From DASVSE01 sp036399715 (lineage in GTDB: Bacteria > Bacteroidota > Rhodothermia > Rhodothermales > Rubricoccaceae), in contig DASWMO010000095.1 of assembly GCA_036399715.1 (NCBI GenBank), positions 1-20,125 on the forward strand: a stretch of 20,125 nucleotides of DNA, written 5' to 3'. This document shows, in pieces, positions 7,254 through 16,299 of this stretch (positions within the stretch are counted from its first letter, which is position 1; every line of letters starts with the position of its first letter). Below the pieces are notes generated by a model. That model ran no database searches. It was not told the DNA's origin and saw only the letters and a program-made list of their open reading frames with translations. The position numbers and the translations under genes were made by a program.

Positions 7254-8453
7254 ATGCGCGTCGAGTCTCTCGAAAACCGCTCGTTCCTGCTCGTCGTCGC
7301 GCTTGTAACGCTCGCCTTTCTGTACACGCTCGCTGGATTTCTGCTGCCAGTCTTCTGGGCCGTGGTCCTCGCGATCCTCTTCACGCCACTCTTCCGGCGG
7401 CTGCGGCTCGCCTTCCGCGGGCGCGGGGCCGCTGCGTCACTCACGACATTGCTCGTGATCCTGCTCCTCATCGTCCTCCCGATCGTTTTTATCGGGATTG
7501 CGGTGACCAACGAGGCCGCGGGGCTTTATTCCCGCTTCTCGTCGGGCGAGATCGACATCACGGCGCAGGTGCAGCAGGCCGAGCGAATGCTGCCGCGGCT
7601 GACGCGCGCGGCCGAGCAGTACAACATCGACATCGCCCGCGTGCGGACGGGCATCGAGCAGGCTGCGCTGACGGCCAGCCGCACCGTCGCGTCGCGTCTG
7701 CTCGCGTTCGGGCAGGGCGCGCTCACGTTCGTGCTGCTGCTCGTCGTGTCGTTCTACACGCTGTTCTTTTTCCTTAAGGACGGCGAGCACCTCAGGCACC
7801 GCCTCATCCAGGTGCTGCCGCTCGGCAACGCCCGCGAACGCGCCCTCTTCGACAAGTTCGCCGACGTGACGCGGGCGACGGTCAAGGGTACGTTCGTCGT
7901 CGCGATCGTGCAGGGCGGCATCGGCGGCATCGCGTTCGCGCTGCTCGGGCTGGGCTCGCCGGTGCTGTGGGGCGTGCTGATGGCACTTATGTCGCTCATC
8001 CCGTCCGTCGGCTCGGCGATCGTCTGGGTCCCGGCCGCGGCCTTTCTCGCGCTCTCGGGCGAGGTCGGCAAAGCGGCGATCCTAGCGGCCGTCGGCGTGG
8101 GGATCAGCCTCGTCGACAACGCCCTGCGCCCGATCCTCGTCGGCCGCGACGCGGGGATGCCGGACTACATGATCCTGCTCTCGACGCTCGGCGGCATCGC
8201 GGCCTTCGGCATCTCGGGCCTCGTCATCGGGCCGGTCGTCGCCGGACTCTTCTTGACCGTCTGGCAGATCTTCGGCGAGGACTTCGGCGAGCACGACGCG
8301 GCCGCACCTGAGCAGGAGATGGAGCACCCCGATCCAGAGGTGGGACCGCCGTCCACGCCCGTCGTGCCGGATCCGCCCGCCCCGGCTGTGGCGCCACAGC
8401 CGGACGGGCAGAGCACCCCGGTTACACTCCCTCCGGTGCAGCCGGCGCTGTAA
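7254..8453 (+). CDS. AI-2E family transporter (PF01594-type), 399 aa
   Basis: The product is a polytopic inner-membrane protein of the AI-2E/PerM family. Two N-terminal hydrophobic regions (about 11-47 and 60-83) precede a soluble segment (about 90-150). Further helices follow around FVLLLVVSFYTLFFFLKDGEHL and the family-typical stretches LMALMSLIPSVGSAIVWVPAA, NALRPILVGRDAGMPDYMILLSTLGG and FGISGLVIGPVVAGL. The last 40 or so residues are a proline-rich tail. Members have been linked to autoinducer-2 export or to ion/proton antiport, and which applies here cannot be told. I start at the ATG at 7254 because the open frame upstream lies in non-coding sequence and is antisense to the GH31 gene. 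Its end overlaps creD by 32 bp, tail to tail. Confidence 0.9.
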   Translation: MRVESLENRSFLLVVALVTLAFLYTLAGFLLPVFWAVVLAILFTPLFRRLRLAFRGRGAAASLTTLLVILLLIVLPIVFIGIAVTNEAAGLYSRFSSGEIDITAQVQQAERMLPRLTRAAEQYNIDIARVRTGIEQAALTASRTVASRLLAFGQGALTFVLLLVVSFYTLFFFLKDGEHLRHRLIQVLPLGNARERALFDKFADVTRATVKGTFVVAIVQGGIGGIAFALLGLGSPVLWGVLMALMSLIPSVGSAIVWVPAAAFLALSGEVGKAAILAAVGVGISLVDNALRPILVGRDAGMPDYMILLSTLGGIAAFGISGLVIGPVVAGLFLTVWQIFGEDFGEHDAAAPEQEMEHPDPEVGPPSTPVVPDPPAPAVAPQPDGQSTPVTLPPVQPAL

Positions 8454-8457
8454 CCGG
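8418..8457. repeat. Inverted repeat spanning both stop codons (AI-2E transporter / creD)
   Basis: CCGGTTACA (8418-8426) and TGTAACCGG (8449-8457) are perfect 9-base complements with a 22-base spacer. The left arm contains the creD stop and the right arm the transporter stop. In each gene the arm encodes Pro-Val-Thr. There is no T-run. It could act as a shared end signal in both directions. A 10-bp direct repeat, TAACCGGCGG, lies at 8451-8460 and 8466-8475. Confidence 0.4.
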
Positions 8458-9927
8458 CGGCCCGCTAACCGGCGGCGGAGCGGGCAGCGGAGCCGGCCCG
8501 GACGCCGACATGCCGTACCAGTCCACCTTCCGCGAGAGGTACATCACCGCGGCGAGCGTCACGAGCAGGCCGAGGCTGCCGAGCAGCAGGGCATACTGCT
8601 CCTGCTGCAGCAGGACGTAGAAGTACCCGTAGAAGACGGCCAGCAGCCCGCCGACGAGCCCCGCGAGGCGCCACTCGGCGAAGACCGCCCGGGCGTAGAG
8701 CGTCACGAGCGCGAGGATGCCGACCGCCGCGAGGCCATACGCACCGTCGAAGGCCATGTACTCGGCGAAGGCGAGCAGCAGCAGGTAGAACAGCGTGACC
8801 GCGAACCCGACGAGGAGGTACTGGATCGGGTGGATGCGCCGGTCGCCGAGGATCTCGACGAAGAAGAACGTCAGGAAGGTCAGGAAGACGAACAGCATGC
8901 CGTACTTCGCCGCCCGGGACGTCTTCTGGTACTCGTCGACGGGCAACAGTAGCTCGACCCCGAAGGCGGTCGAGCTGCCCATGCCGGCGCTCTCGGCCGT
9001 ATAGTCGGTGTACTCCGCCGTCGCGGCGCGGCCGGCGTCGAGGCGCGTCGGCCGGCCGAAGGCGCCAGTGAACTGCTGCGGGAAGTTGCGGTTGAGGTGC
9101 AGCACACGCCAGTCGGCCGCGAAGCCCGAGTCGCCGACGGTCCGCCGCTCGGGCAGGAAGGCGCCTGCGAAGCGCGGCGTCGCCCACGGCGACCGAAGCG
9201 ACAGGCGTGTCTGTTTGCCGACGGGCAGCAGGCCGAGCGTGCCGCTGCCGTTGAGGTTGAGGCGGAACGCGAACGGTGTTGCCGCGGGCGACCCAGCGGA
9301 GTTCAGCCGGACCGGGATGCTGACGCCGGACTCGAACACATCTGTTGTGGCGATGCCGGGGTCGGCCTCGCGCGTCGTGGCGCCCCAGCGGAACGCGACC
9401 GCGTCGCGGAGGCCGACCATGTCCGAGATGCCGACTTGGACGAACGCCTCGCCGGGCCGGAGCGCTCCGGCCGTGATGCCGAGCCCGGCCGCGTCGAGGG
9501 CGGGAAACTGGCCGCTCACGGCGAGGCGCGCGTTGTACAGGACGACCTTGAAGATGCCCCGCTGGCGGACCTCGGGCGCCATCGTCCCGGTCACGTCGAG
9601 GCGATCCGGGAACAGGTGGACGTAGCGCGTCTCGGTCTGGACCGTCGCATTCGCACCTTCACCGGAACGCGTTGTGACGGTGTAGGGGACCGTGAGGACG
9701 GGCCCGCCGAGCGTCTGGTCCTGCCCCCATTGCGCCGAGACCTCGCGGCGGGCGCCGTCGCGGAGCGACTCGCGCTCGGAGATGAGCCCGCCGAGCATCA
9801 GCATCGGCACGAGGAGCACGAGGATGATCGCGCCGATGGCGGCGATTTTGAACGTGACAGAGCGCCGCGCCCACGAGGGTTTCGGGTCGGCGGGCGGGGC
9901 GGCGAGGGCGTGCGTGATCGATTCCAT
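8422..9927 (-). CDS. creD: CreD family inner membrane protein, 501 aa
   Basis: The protein has the CreD layout: one N-terminal membrane helix (about 26-49), a long periplasmic domain (about 50-365), then five or six C-terminal helices. Recognisable family strings are RYVHLFPD in the periplasmic part, GDRRIHPIQYLLVGFAVTLFYLLLLAFAEY, and LLGSLGLLVTLAAVMYLSRKVDWY near the end. CreD sits in the inner membrane and in proteobacteria belongs to the CreBC regulon, affecting envelope integrity and beta-lactam response; its biochemical role is unknown. No creBC-like sensor or regulator is adjacent here. The start is set at the ATG of MESITHAL; the frame is open further upstream but runs through the promoter and terminator region between dnaK and creD. 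A proline/alanine-rich tail follows the last helix. Confidence 0.9.
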   Translation of the reverse strand: MESITHALAAPPADPKPSWARRSVTFKIAAIGAIILVLLVPMLMLGGLISERESLRDGARREVSAQWGQDQTLGGPVLTVPYTVTTRSGEGANATVQTETRYVHLFPDRLDVTGTMAPEVRQRGIFKVVLYNARLAVSGQFPALDAAGLGITAGALRPGEAFVQVGISDMVGLRDAVAFRWGATTREADPGIATTDVFESGVSIPVRLNSAGSPAATPFAFRLNLNGSGTLGLLPVGKQTRLSLRSPWATPRFAGAFLPERRTVGDSGFAADWRVLHLNRNFPQQFTGAFGRPTRLDAGRAATAEYTDYTAESAGMGSSTAFGVELLLPVDEYQKTSRAAKYGMLFVFLTFLTFFFVEILGDRRIHPIQYLLVGFAVTLFYLLLLAFAEYMAFDGAYGLAAVGILALVTLYARAVFAEWRLAGLVGGLLAVFYGYFYVLLQQEQYALLLGSLGLLVTLAAVMYLSRKVDWYGMSASGPAPLPAPPPVSGPPVTAPAAPEGV

Positions 9928-10000
9928 GGCGGAGCAGGGTGGGGAAGGCGAGGATAGGGAGCGGCCGCCGATTGGTTGCAGATCAAAAAGAAGTTTGCGC

Positions 10001-10029
10001 AATAAAGTAATTAACCCGGCCTGGATCAA
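10001..10029 (-). promoter_or_regulatory. Possible creD promoter in AT-rich island
   Basis: On the minus strand TTGATC (10029-10024) and TTTATT (10006-10001) are 17 bases apart, each 4/6 to consensus, within the most AT-rich stretch of the window (about 9983-10014). They lie just downstream of the dnaK terminator and about 75 bases before the creD ATG. Other nearby AT-rich hexamers are possible alternatives. Confidence 0.4.
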
Positions 10030-10071
10030 ACATGGGCGCGCCCCGACGGCTCTGGCTGTCGGGGCGCGCCC
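10026..10071 (-). terminator. dnaK terminator
   Basis: GGGCGCGCCCCGAC (10034-10047) and GTCGGGGCGCGCCC (10058-10071) form a perfect 14-bp stem with a 10-base loop, starting 21 bases after the dnaK stop. On the minus strand only a short T-rich stretch (ATGTTTGAT) follows, so it is a strong stem with a weak U-tract. Confidence 0.7.
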
Positions 10072-10092
10072 GCCGTCTGTCACAGCGCGTCG

Positions 10093-12015
<1,923 letters not shown>

Positions 12016-12062
12016 GGTGACGGGTTGGTTGGGGGGATGGACGCAGGCCGGCGGCCCGGTCT

Positions 12063-12128
12063 GCAAGCGGACTTGCGCGGGTGGCCGGTGTCCGGCCAGT
12101 CGAGGGACTGTCGCAACGCGTGCGACAG
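12063..12128 (-). promoter_or_regulatory. Hairpin-rich dnaK leader
   Basis: Three perfect dyads lie in a row upstream of the dnaK ATG: GCAAG/CTTGC (12063-12076, 4-base loop), TGGCCGG/CCGGCCA (12082-12098, 3-base loop) and CTGTCGCA/TGCGACAG (12108-12128, 5-base loop). If transcription starts upstream of 12128 on the minus strand, all three would be in the 5' leader. A structured, possibly temperature-sensitive leader is an inference; the outermost dyad could equally be a DNA operator. Confidence 0.4.
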
Positions 12129-12156
12129 ATGCAGGATCCGCGTCCGACGACAGCGA

Positions 12157-12171
12157 CTGCCGAAATGGCAG
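12157..12171. promoter_or_regulatory. Dyad copy 1 (TGCC-N5-GGCA), dnaK side
   Basis: CTGCCGAAATGGCAG has perfect 5-base arms around a 5-base centre and matches the copy at 12223-12237 at 12 of 15 positions in the same orientation. It lies on the dnaK side of the shared intergenic region. Its paired occurrence suggests a protein binding site. Confidence 0.5.
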
Positions 12172-12182
12172 CCGCACGGGGT

Positions 12183-12210
12183 TTGATCATCAGTGCCCAA
12201 AGCCTATGCC
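12183..12210 (+). promoter_or_regulatory. Weak candidate promoter for pgsA
   Basis: TTGATC (12183-12188, 4/6) and TATGCC (12205-12210, 3/6) are separated by 16 bases. They sit between the two TGCC-N5-GGCA dyads, and the pgsA-side dyad would then lie just downstream of the transcription start. The -10 box is poor and TATCTT near 12295 is an alternative. Confidence 0.25.
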
Positions 12211-12222
12211 ACAGCAGATGAA

Positions 12223-12237
12223 TTGCCGTTATGGCAG
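12223..12237. promoter_or_regulatory. Dyad copy 2 (TGCC-N5-GGCA), pgsA side
   Basis: TTGCCGTTATGGCAG repeats the dyad found 66 bp away (centre to centre) on the dnaK side. Arms TGCC and GGCA and the centre pattern GwwAT are kept; the variable bases are the first base and two central A/T positions. Conservation of arms with a variable centre is what a repressor or activator site would show. Confidence 0.5.
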
Positions 12238-12312
12238 AAGGTGCCGTGACGTATGCCCTTCGCCGAGTGCACCCGTGTGTCAGGGTATCTTGCGGTGCCC
12301 CGCCTGCTCCCG

Positions 12313-12939
12313 ATGAAGCACGTTCCCAATGCCCTCACCGCCGGCCGGATCGTCGCCGCCCCGGTGGCGCTGTATCTGTTGTGGACGGGTACGGCTGGCG
12401 GTCAGACGGCCGGGACGGCGCTGTTCATCGTCGCCGCGATCACGGACTACCTCGACGGTCGTCTCGCCCGCGACTACGGCGTCACGAGCCGGCTCGGGCA
12501 GTTCATGGACCCGCTCGCCGACAAGATTCTCGTCCTCGGCGGCTTCGCGCTCGTCCCGTTCCTGGACCCCATCGGGCCGGGCCTCGCCGGGCCGGCCGGC
12601 GCGTGGCTGCCGTGGACAGCCATCGGGGCCATCGCGGCCCGCGATGCCGCTGTGACGGCCCTGCGCGCGAGCTACGAGCGCCGTGGCATGTCGCTCCAGA
12701 CATCGAATGCGGCCAAGTGGAAGACGGCGTGGCAACTCACGTTCCTCATCGCGGCGTTCGTGTTCCTCTCGGCGACGCACCTGCGGCCGTTCGGGGGCAC
12801 GCTCGGCGCGCTCGGGCAGGCGCTCGCCGCCGTCCTCGCCGGACCTGGCCCGCTCGTGTTCCTGATCGTCACAGCCGCCGTGACGGTGTACACAGGCTGG
12901 CTCTACTTCCGCTCGGCCACGCCCCCGAGCGCGACCTGA
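12313..12939 (+). CDS. pgsA: CDP-diacylglycerol-glycerol-3-phosphate 3-phosphatidyltransferase, 208 aa
   Basis: The enzyme joins CDP-diacylglycerol and glycerol-3-phosphate to make phosphatidylglycerol phosphate, the committed step to phosphatidylglycerol, in the inner membrane. The CDP-alcohol phosphatidyltransferase signature is perfect: D45-x2-D48-G49-x2-A52-R53-x8-G62-x3-D66-x3-D70. Hydrophobic helices flank it, and NALTAGRIVAAP near the N-terminus is typical of PgsA rather than phosphatidylserine synthase. The chosen ATG gives this N-terminus; an in-frame ATG at 12253 would add 20 residues with no family resemblance. The stop is separated by one base from the pyrE ATG, so the two genes are probably cotranscribed and translationally coupled. 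Confidence 0.92.
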   Translation: MKHVPNALTAGRIVAAPVALYLLWTGTAGGQTAGTALFIVAAITDYLDGRLARDYGVTSRLGQFMDPLADKILVLGGFALVPFLDPIGPGLAGPAGAWLPWTAIGAIAARDAAVTALRASYERRGMSLQTSNAAKWKTAWQLTFLIAAFVFLSATHLRPFGGTLGALGQALAAVLAGPGPLVFLIVTAAVTVYTGWLYFRSATPPSAT

Positions 12940-12940
12940 C

Positions 12941-13579
12941 ATGTCCGACGCGGCCGCCGTTGCTCGGGACCTGCTCCGGATCGGCGCCGTCGCGCTCCGG
13001 CCCACCGCGCCGTTTACGTGGGCCTCGGGGCGCCTCTCACCGGTGTACACGGACAACCGCCTCGCGCTCTCGTTTCCCGACGTGCGCTCGCGCATTGCGG
13101 ATGGCCTCGCGGCACTTGCGCGCCCGCTCGCAGCCGAGTCCATCGCCGGGACGGCGACAGCGGGCATCCCGCACGCGGCGCTCGTCGCGGACCGCCTCGA
13201 ACTCCCGCTGTGCTACGTCCGCGCGAGCGCCAAGGACCATGGCCGGCAGAACCGAATCGAGGGCCGCATCTTCCCCGGGCAACGCGCCGTGCTCGTCGAA
13301 GACCTCGTCTCCACCGGCGGCTCGGTCCTCTCGGCCGCCGACGCGCTCCGCGAGGCCGGCGCCGTTCCGGTCGCCGCGCTCGCCGTGTTCTCGTACGGGT
13401 TCGCCGAGGCGGACGCCGCCTTCGGGGCCGCAGGCCTCCCGCTCCACACGCTTACGACGTTCGACGCGCTCGTCGGCGCGGCCCGCGCGGACGGCTCGCT
13501 CTCAGAGGCCGACCTCGCGACGCTCGCCGACTGGCACCGCGACGCGAGCGGCTGGAGCCGGGCGCGCGGCGGAGCTTGA
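12941..13579 (+). CDS. pyrE: Orotate phosphoribosyltransferase, 212 aa
   Basis: PyrE converts orotate and PRPP to orotidine monophosphate in pyrimidine synthesis. The PRPP-binding loop AVLVEDLVSTGGSV (116-129) and the catalytic loop CYVRASAKDHG (91-101, with R94, K98 and H100) are intact, and GTATAGIPHAA matches the family's substrate region. Length is normal for the PyrE dimer. It starts one base after the pgsA stop. The two share no pathway, so the linkage probably reflects a shared housekeeping operon. A 64-base gap with an inverted repeat separates it from cinA. Confidence 0.95.
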   Translation: MSDAAAVARDLLRIGAVALRPTAPFTWASGRLSPVYTDNRLALSFPDVRSRIADGLAALARPLAAESIAGTATAGIPHAALVADRLELPLCYVRASAKDHGRQNRIEGRIFPGQRAVLVEDLVSTGGSVLSAADALREAGAVPVAALAVFSYGFAEADAAFGAAGLPLHTLTTFDALVGAARADGSLSEADLATLADWHRDASGWSRARGGA

Positions 13580-13584
13580 CCGTC

Positions 13585-13639
13585 GGTTCGAGGTTCATGG
13601 GCGATCTACGCGTCCACGCAGCCAGACGAACCCCGAACC
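13585..13639 (+). repeat. Inverted repeat immediately upstream of cinA start
   Basis: GGTTCGAGGTTC (13585-13596) pairs with GAACCCCGAACC (13628-13639) at 11 of 12 positions, with a 31-base loop. The right arm ends four bases before the cinA ATG, so the folded RNA would hold the initiation region in a stem. No T-run follows. Each arm also contains an internal near-repeat (GGTTC-GA-GGTTC). Confidence 0.45.
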
Positions 13640-13643
13640 CATT

Positions 13644-14933
13644 ATGACAGCCGTTCTGCTCACCATCGGCGACGAGATCCTGCTCGGGCAGATCGTCGAC
13701 ACGAACGCCGCGTGGCTCGGCGAGCGACTCGCCGCGTCCGGGATCGACCTCATTCGCCACGAGACGGTCCGCGATACGGAGCCCGCGATCCGGGCCGCAC
13801 TCCAGCGGGCCTTCGGACCTGGTGAGGGTGGCGGGGCGGGCCTCGTGGTCGCGACGGGCGGGCTCGGCCCGACGACCGACGACCTCACGCGCGAGGCGGT
13901 CGCGGCGCACTTCGGCGTCGGCATCCGGCAGAGTCCGGCGCTCGAAGACCGGCTGCGGGCCCTCTTCGCCGCCCGAGGCCGCGAGATGCAACCCGTCGTG
14001 CTGCGCATGGCCGGCGTGCCCGATGGGTTCGACGTGCTCGACAACCCGGTCGGGACGGCGCCGGGCCTCTGGGGCGAGCGCGCGGGGCCGCACGGGACCG
14101 AGCGCGTCGCGCTCCTGCCGGGCGTCCCGCGAGAGATGACGGCGATCTGGGACGGGAGCCTCGCCGGTCGCATCGACGCGCTCGCCGGCGGTGCCGTCGT
14201 CTCGCGGACGCTCGTCACGGCCGGTTACGGCGAGACCGACCTCGCGTCTAGGCACGGCGACCTCTCGGACGTGCTCGTGTCGGACGAGCGCGCCGCGCTT
14301 GGCATCGCGTACCTGCCCGGGCTGGGAACGGTCCGCCTGCGTGTGACGGCCCGCGGCCCGGACCGCGCCGTCGCGACGGAGCGCGTCGACCGGGCGGCCG
14401 AGCGCGTCCGCGAGCGCCTCGGCGAGGCGGTGTTCGGCGAGGGCGCCGACACGCTCGAAGGCGTCGTGCTGGATGGCCTCGTTGCGCGCGGCCTCACGCT
14501 CGCGACGGCCGAGAGCTGCACGGGTGGAAACGTCTCAGCCCGGCTCACGTCCGTTCCCGGATCGAGCCGCGCCTTCGTGGGCGGCGTCGTCGCGTACGAC
14601 AACCGCATCAAGACGAGTCTGCTCGGCGTACCCGAGGCGCTCCTCCGGGAGCACGGGGCCGTGAGCGAGCCCGTCGTGCGGGCGATGGCCGAGGGCGCCC
14701 GCGCGCGCCTCGGAGCCGACGTTGGCGTCGCGACGAGCGGCGTCGCCGGGCCGGGCGGCGGGACTCCTGAGAAGCCCGTCGGAACGGTCTGGATCGCCGT
14801 CTCGTGGCCCGGAGAGGATGGCGAGACGCACACGGACGCGGTCCGGCTTCAGCTCTCCCACGACCGTGGCGTCACGATCGGGCTGAGCACGGTCTCGGCG
14901 CTGAACCTCGTCCGCCGCCGCGTGCTCGTGTAG
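13644..14933 (+). CDS. cinA: CinA family nicotinamide-nucleotide amidase, 429 aa
   Basis: The full-length two-domain CinA is present. The N-terminal molybdopterin-binding-like (MoaB/COG1058) domain starts MTAVLLTIGDEILLGQIVDTN and contains TGGLGPTTDD (71-80) and LLPGVPREM (157-165). This domain hydrolyses ADP-ribose or CoA-type pyrophosphates in characterised members. The C-terminal PncC amidase domain (about 265-425) carries AESCTGG (289-295) with S291 as likely nucleophile, YDNRIKTSLLGV with K323, and TSGVAGPGGGTPEKPVGTV (364-382). It deamidates NMN back to nicotinate mononucleotide in NAD recycling. The next gene downstream is recA; cinA-recA order is also known from streptococci, where both are competence-induced, though nothing here shows competence control. 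Confidence 0.95.
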   Translation: MTAVLLTIGDEILLGQIVDTNAAWLGERLAASGIDLIRHETVRDTEPAIRAALQRAFGPGEGGGAGLVVATGGLGPTTDDLTREAVAAHFGVGIRQSPALEDRLRALFAARGREMQPVVLRMAGVPDGFDVLDNPVGTAPGLWGERAGPHGTERVALLPGVPREMTAIWDGSLAGRIDALAGGAVVSRTLVTAGYGETDLASRHGDLSDVLVSDERAALGIAYLPGLGTVRLRVTARGPDRAVATERVDRAAERVRERLGEAVFGEGADTLEGVVLDGLVARGLTLATAESCTGGNVSARLTSVPGSSRAFVGGVVAYDNRIKTSLLGVPEALLREHGAVSEPVVRAMAEGARARLGADVGVATSGVAGPGGGTPEKPVGTVWIAVSWPGEDGETHTDAVRLQLSHDRGVTIGLSTVSALNLVRRRVLV

Positions 14934-14976
14934 GCAGAGCACGCATCGCGTCGCCAACTTTTTCCCGTAGGTGCGG

Positions 14977-15004
14977 TTACACGCGTTCTCTGCGCGCGTC
15001 TAGT
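14977..15004 (+). promoter_or_regulatory. Possible recA promoter
   Basis: TTACAC (14977-14982) and TCTAGT (14999-15004), both 4/6 to consensus, are 16 bases apart, about 170 bases upstream of the recA ATG. This is the best pair I could find in the 242-bp cinA-recA gap, but it is weak. Confidence 0.3.
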
Positions 15005-15016
15005 CGGGCGGGTCCG

Positions 15017-15034
15017 GTGACGCCCCGCTGTCAC
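15017..15034. promoter_or_regulatory. GTGAC-N8-GTCAC dyad upstream of recA
   Basis: A perfect 5-base dyad with an 8-base spacer lies about a dozen bases downstream of the candidate -10 box, a position suited to a repressor. It does not match the E. coli LexA box (CTGT-N8-ACAG), the Gram-positive box (GAAC-N4-GTTC) or the CRP site spacing. Function is speculative. Confidence 0.3.
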
Positions 15035-15153
15035 AGTTGCAGCCGTAGTCTGACCCCGTCCGGCACCGCGCCGGCGCCCTGTTCCTGCACCGCTCGCGGT
15101 GCCCCACCGTGCCTGAGGGGCGACGCCGTCCGGCAATCCCTCACACTCCAGCC

Positions 15154-15167
15154 GCCCCCTCGGGGGC
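15154..15167 (+). repeat. Short G/C hairpin just before recA ATG
   Basis: GCCCCC (15154-15159) and GGGGGC (15162-15167) are perfect arms around two bases, eight bases upstream of the ATG, where a ribosome binding site would be expected. No Shine-Dalgarno sequence is present. It may be a small initiation-region hairpin or chance. Confidence 0.25.
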
Positions 15168-15175
15168 CTGCCCTC

Positions 15176-16276
15176 ATGGCGAAACTGTCCAACTCGGGGA
15201 AATCCAGCCCCTCCGCGCCGCCGTCCGACGCCGCGGGCAAGATCAAGGCGCTCGACCTGACGATGAAGCAGATCGAGAAGCAGTACGGCAAGGGCGCCGT
15301 GATGAAGATGGGCGACGCGCCCGACCAGGTCATCGACGCCATCTCGACGGGCTCGATCACGCTCGACCACGCGCTCGGCATCGGCGGCGTCCCGCGCGGC
15401 CGCATCATCGAGATCTACGGCCCCGAGTCGTCGGGCAAGACGACGCTCGCGACGCAGATCATCGCCGAGGCGCAGAAGCTCGGCGGCCAGTGCGCCATGA
15501 TCGACGCCGAGCACGCCTTCGACGCGGGCTACGCCCAGAAGCTCGGCGTCAACACGGACGAGCTGCTCATCTCGCAGCCCGACACGGGCGAGCAGGCGCT
15601 CGAGATCTGCGACATGCTCATCCGCTCCGGCGCGCTCGACGTCGTGGTCATCGACTCGGTCGCCGCGCTCGTGCCGAAGGCCGAGATCGAGGGCGAGATG
15701 GGCGCGAGCCACGTCGGCATCCAGGCCCGCCTGATGTCGCAGGCGCTCCGCAAGCTTACGGGCACGATCTCGCGGACCAACACGACCCTCATCTTCATCA
15801 ACCAGATCCGGATGAAGATCGGCGTCATGTTCGGCAGCCCCGAGACGACCGCCGGCGGCCGCGCGCTCAAGTTCTACGCCTCGGTCCGCATGGACATCCG
15901 CCGCATCGGCGCGATCAAGGAGGGGACGGAGGTCGTCGGCAACCGGACCAAGGTCAAGGTGGTCAAGAACAAGGTCGCCCCGCCGTTCCGCGAGGCCGAG
16001 TTCGACATCATCTACGGCGAGGGCGTCTCCAGCCTCGGCGAGCTGGTCGACCTCGGGCTGGAGCACGACATCATCACCAAGTCGGGCTCGTGGTACTCCC
16101 ACGGCGCCGACCGCATCGGGCAGGGCCGCGACGCGACCAAGCAGTGGCTCTCGGACAACCCCGACAAGCGCGAGATCGTCAAGCAGGCCATCAAGGACGC
16201 GATGGGCATCGGCGCCGTGAAGGTCGCCCCGCCGGTCGACGACGACGAGGTCGAGGAGGAACTGCTCGACCTCTGA
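15176..16276 (+). CDS. recA: Recombinase RecA, 366 aa
   Basis: RecA forms filaments on single-stranded DNA, catalyses strand exchange and activates the SOS response. The Walker A loop is GPESSGKTT (82-90), Walker B is LDVVVID (134-140), and the DNA-binding loop 2 region reads IRMKIGVMFGSPETTAGGRALKFYAS. The length is slightly above the E. coli protein because of an approximately 20-residue Ser/Pro-rich N-terminal extension and an acidic C-terminal tail (PPVDDDEVEEELLDL), which in E. coli tunes DNA binding. The chosen ATG opens MAKLSNSGKSS; no other start gives the conserved KIKALDLTMKQIEKQYGKG region closer to the N-terminus. It follows cinA on the same strand after a 242-bp gap. Confidence 0.99.
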   Translation: MAKLSNSGKSSPSAPPSDAAGKIKALDLTMKQIEKQYGKGAVMKMGDAPDQVIDAISTGSITLDHALGIGGVPRGRIIEIYGPESSGKTTLATQIIAEAQKLGGQCAMIDAEHAFDAGYAQKLGVNTDELLISQPDTGEQALEICDMLIRSGALDVVVIDSVAALVPKAEIEGEMGASHVGIQARLMSQALRKLTGTISRTNTTLIFINQIRMKIGVMFGSPETTAGGRALKFYASVRMDIRRIGAIKEGTEVVGNRTKVKVVKNKVAPPFREAEFDIIYGEGVSSLGELVDLGLEHDIITKSGSWYSHGADRIGQGRDATKQWLSDNPDKREIVKQAIKDAMGIGAVKVAPPVDDDEVEEELLDL

Positions 16277-16299
16277 GCCCTCCGGGCACTCGGTCTCGA

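Noticed and set aside
12016..12312. CIRCE or HAIR heat-shock operator at dnaK
   Set aside because: Neither TTAGCACTC/GAGTGCTAA nor CTTGAGT/ACTCAAG is present on either strand of the intergenic region.
12231..13643. Open frame upstream of and in frame with cinA
   Set aside because: It overlaps pgsA and pyrE in another frame and has Arg/Ser/Pro-rich shadow composition. The family-typical N-terminus starts at 13644.
15028..15036. CTGTCACAG near recA as a LexA box
   Set aside because: The E. coli-type box needs eight bases between CTGT and ACAG; here the halves are essentially adjacent, so it does not fit.
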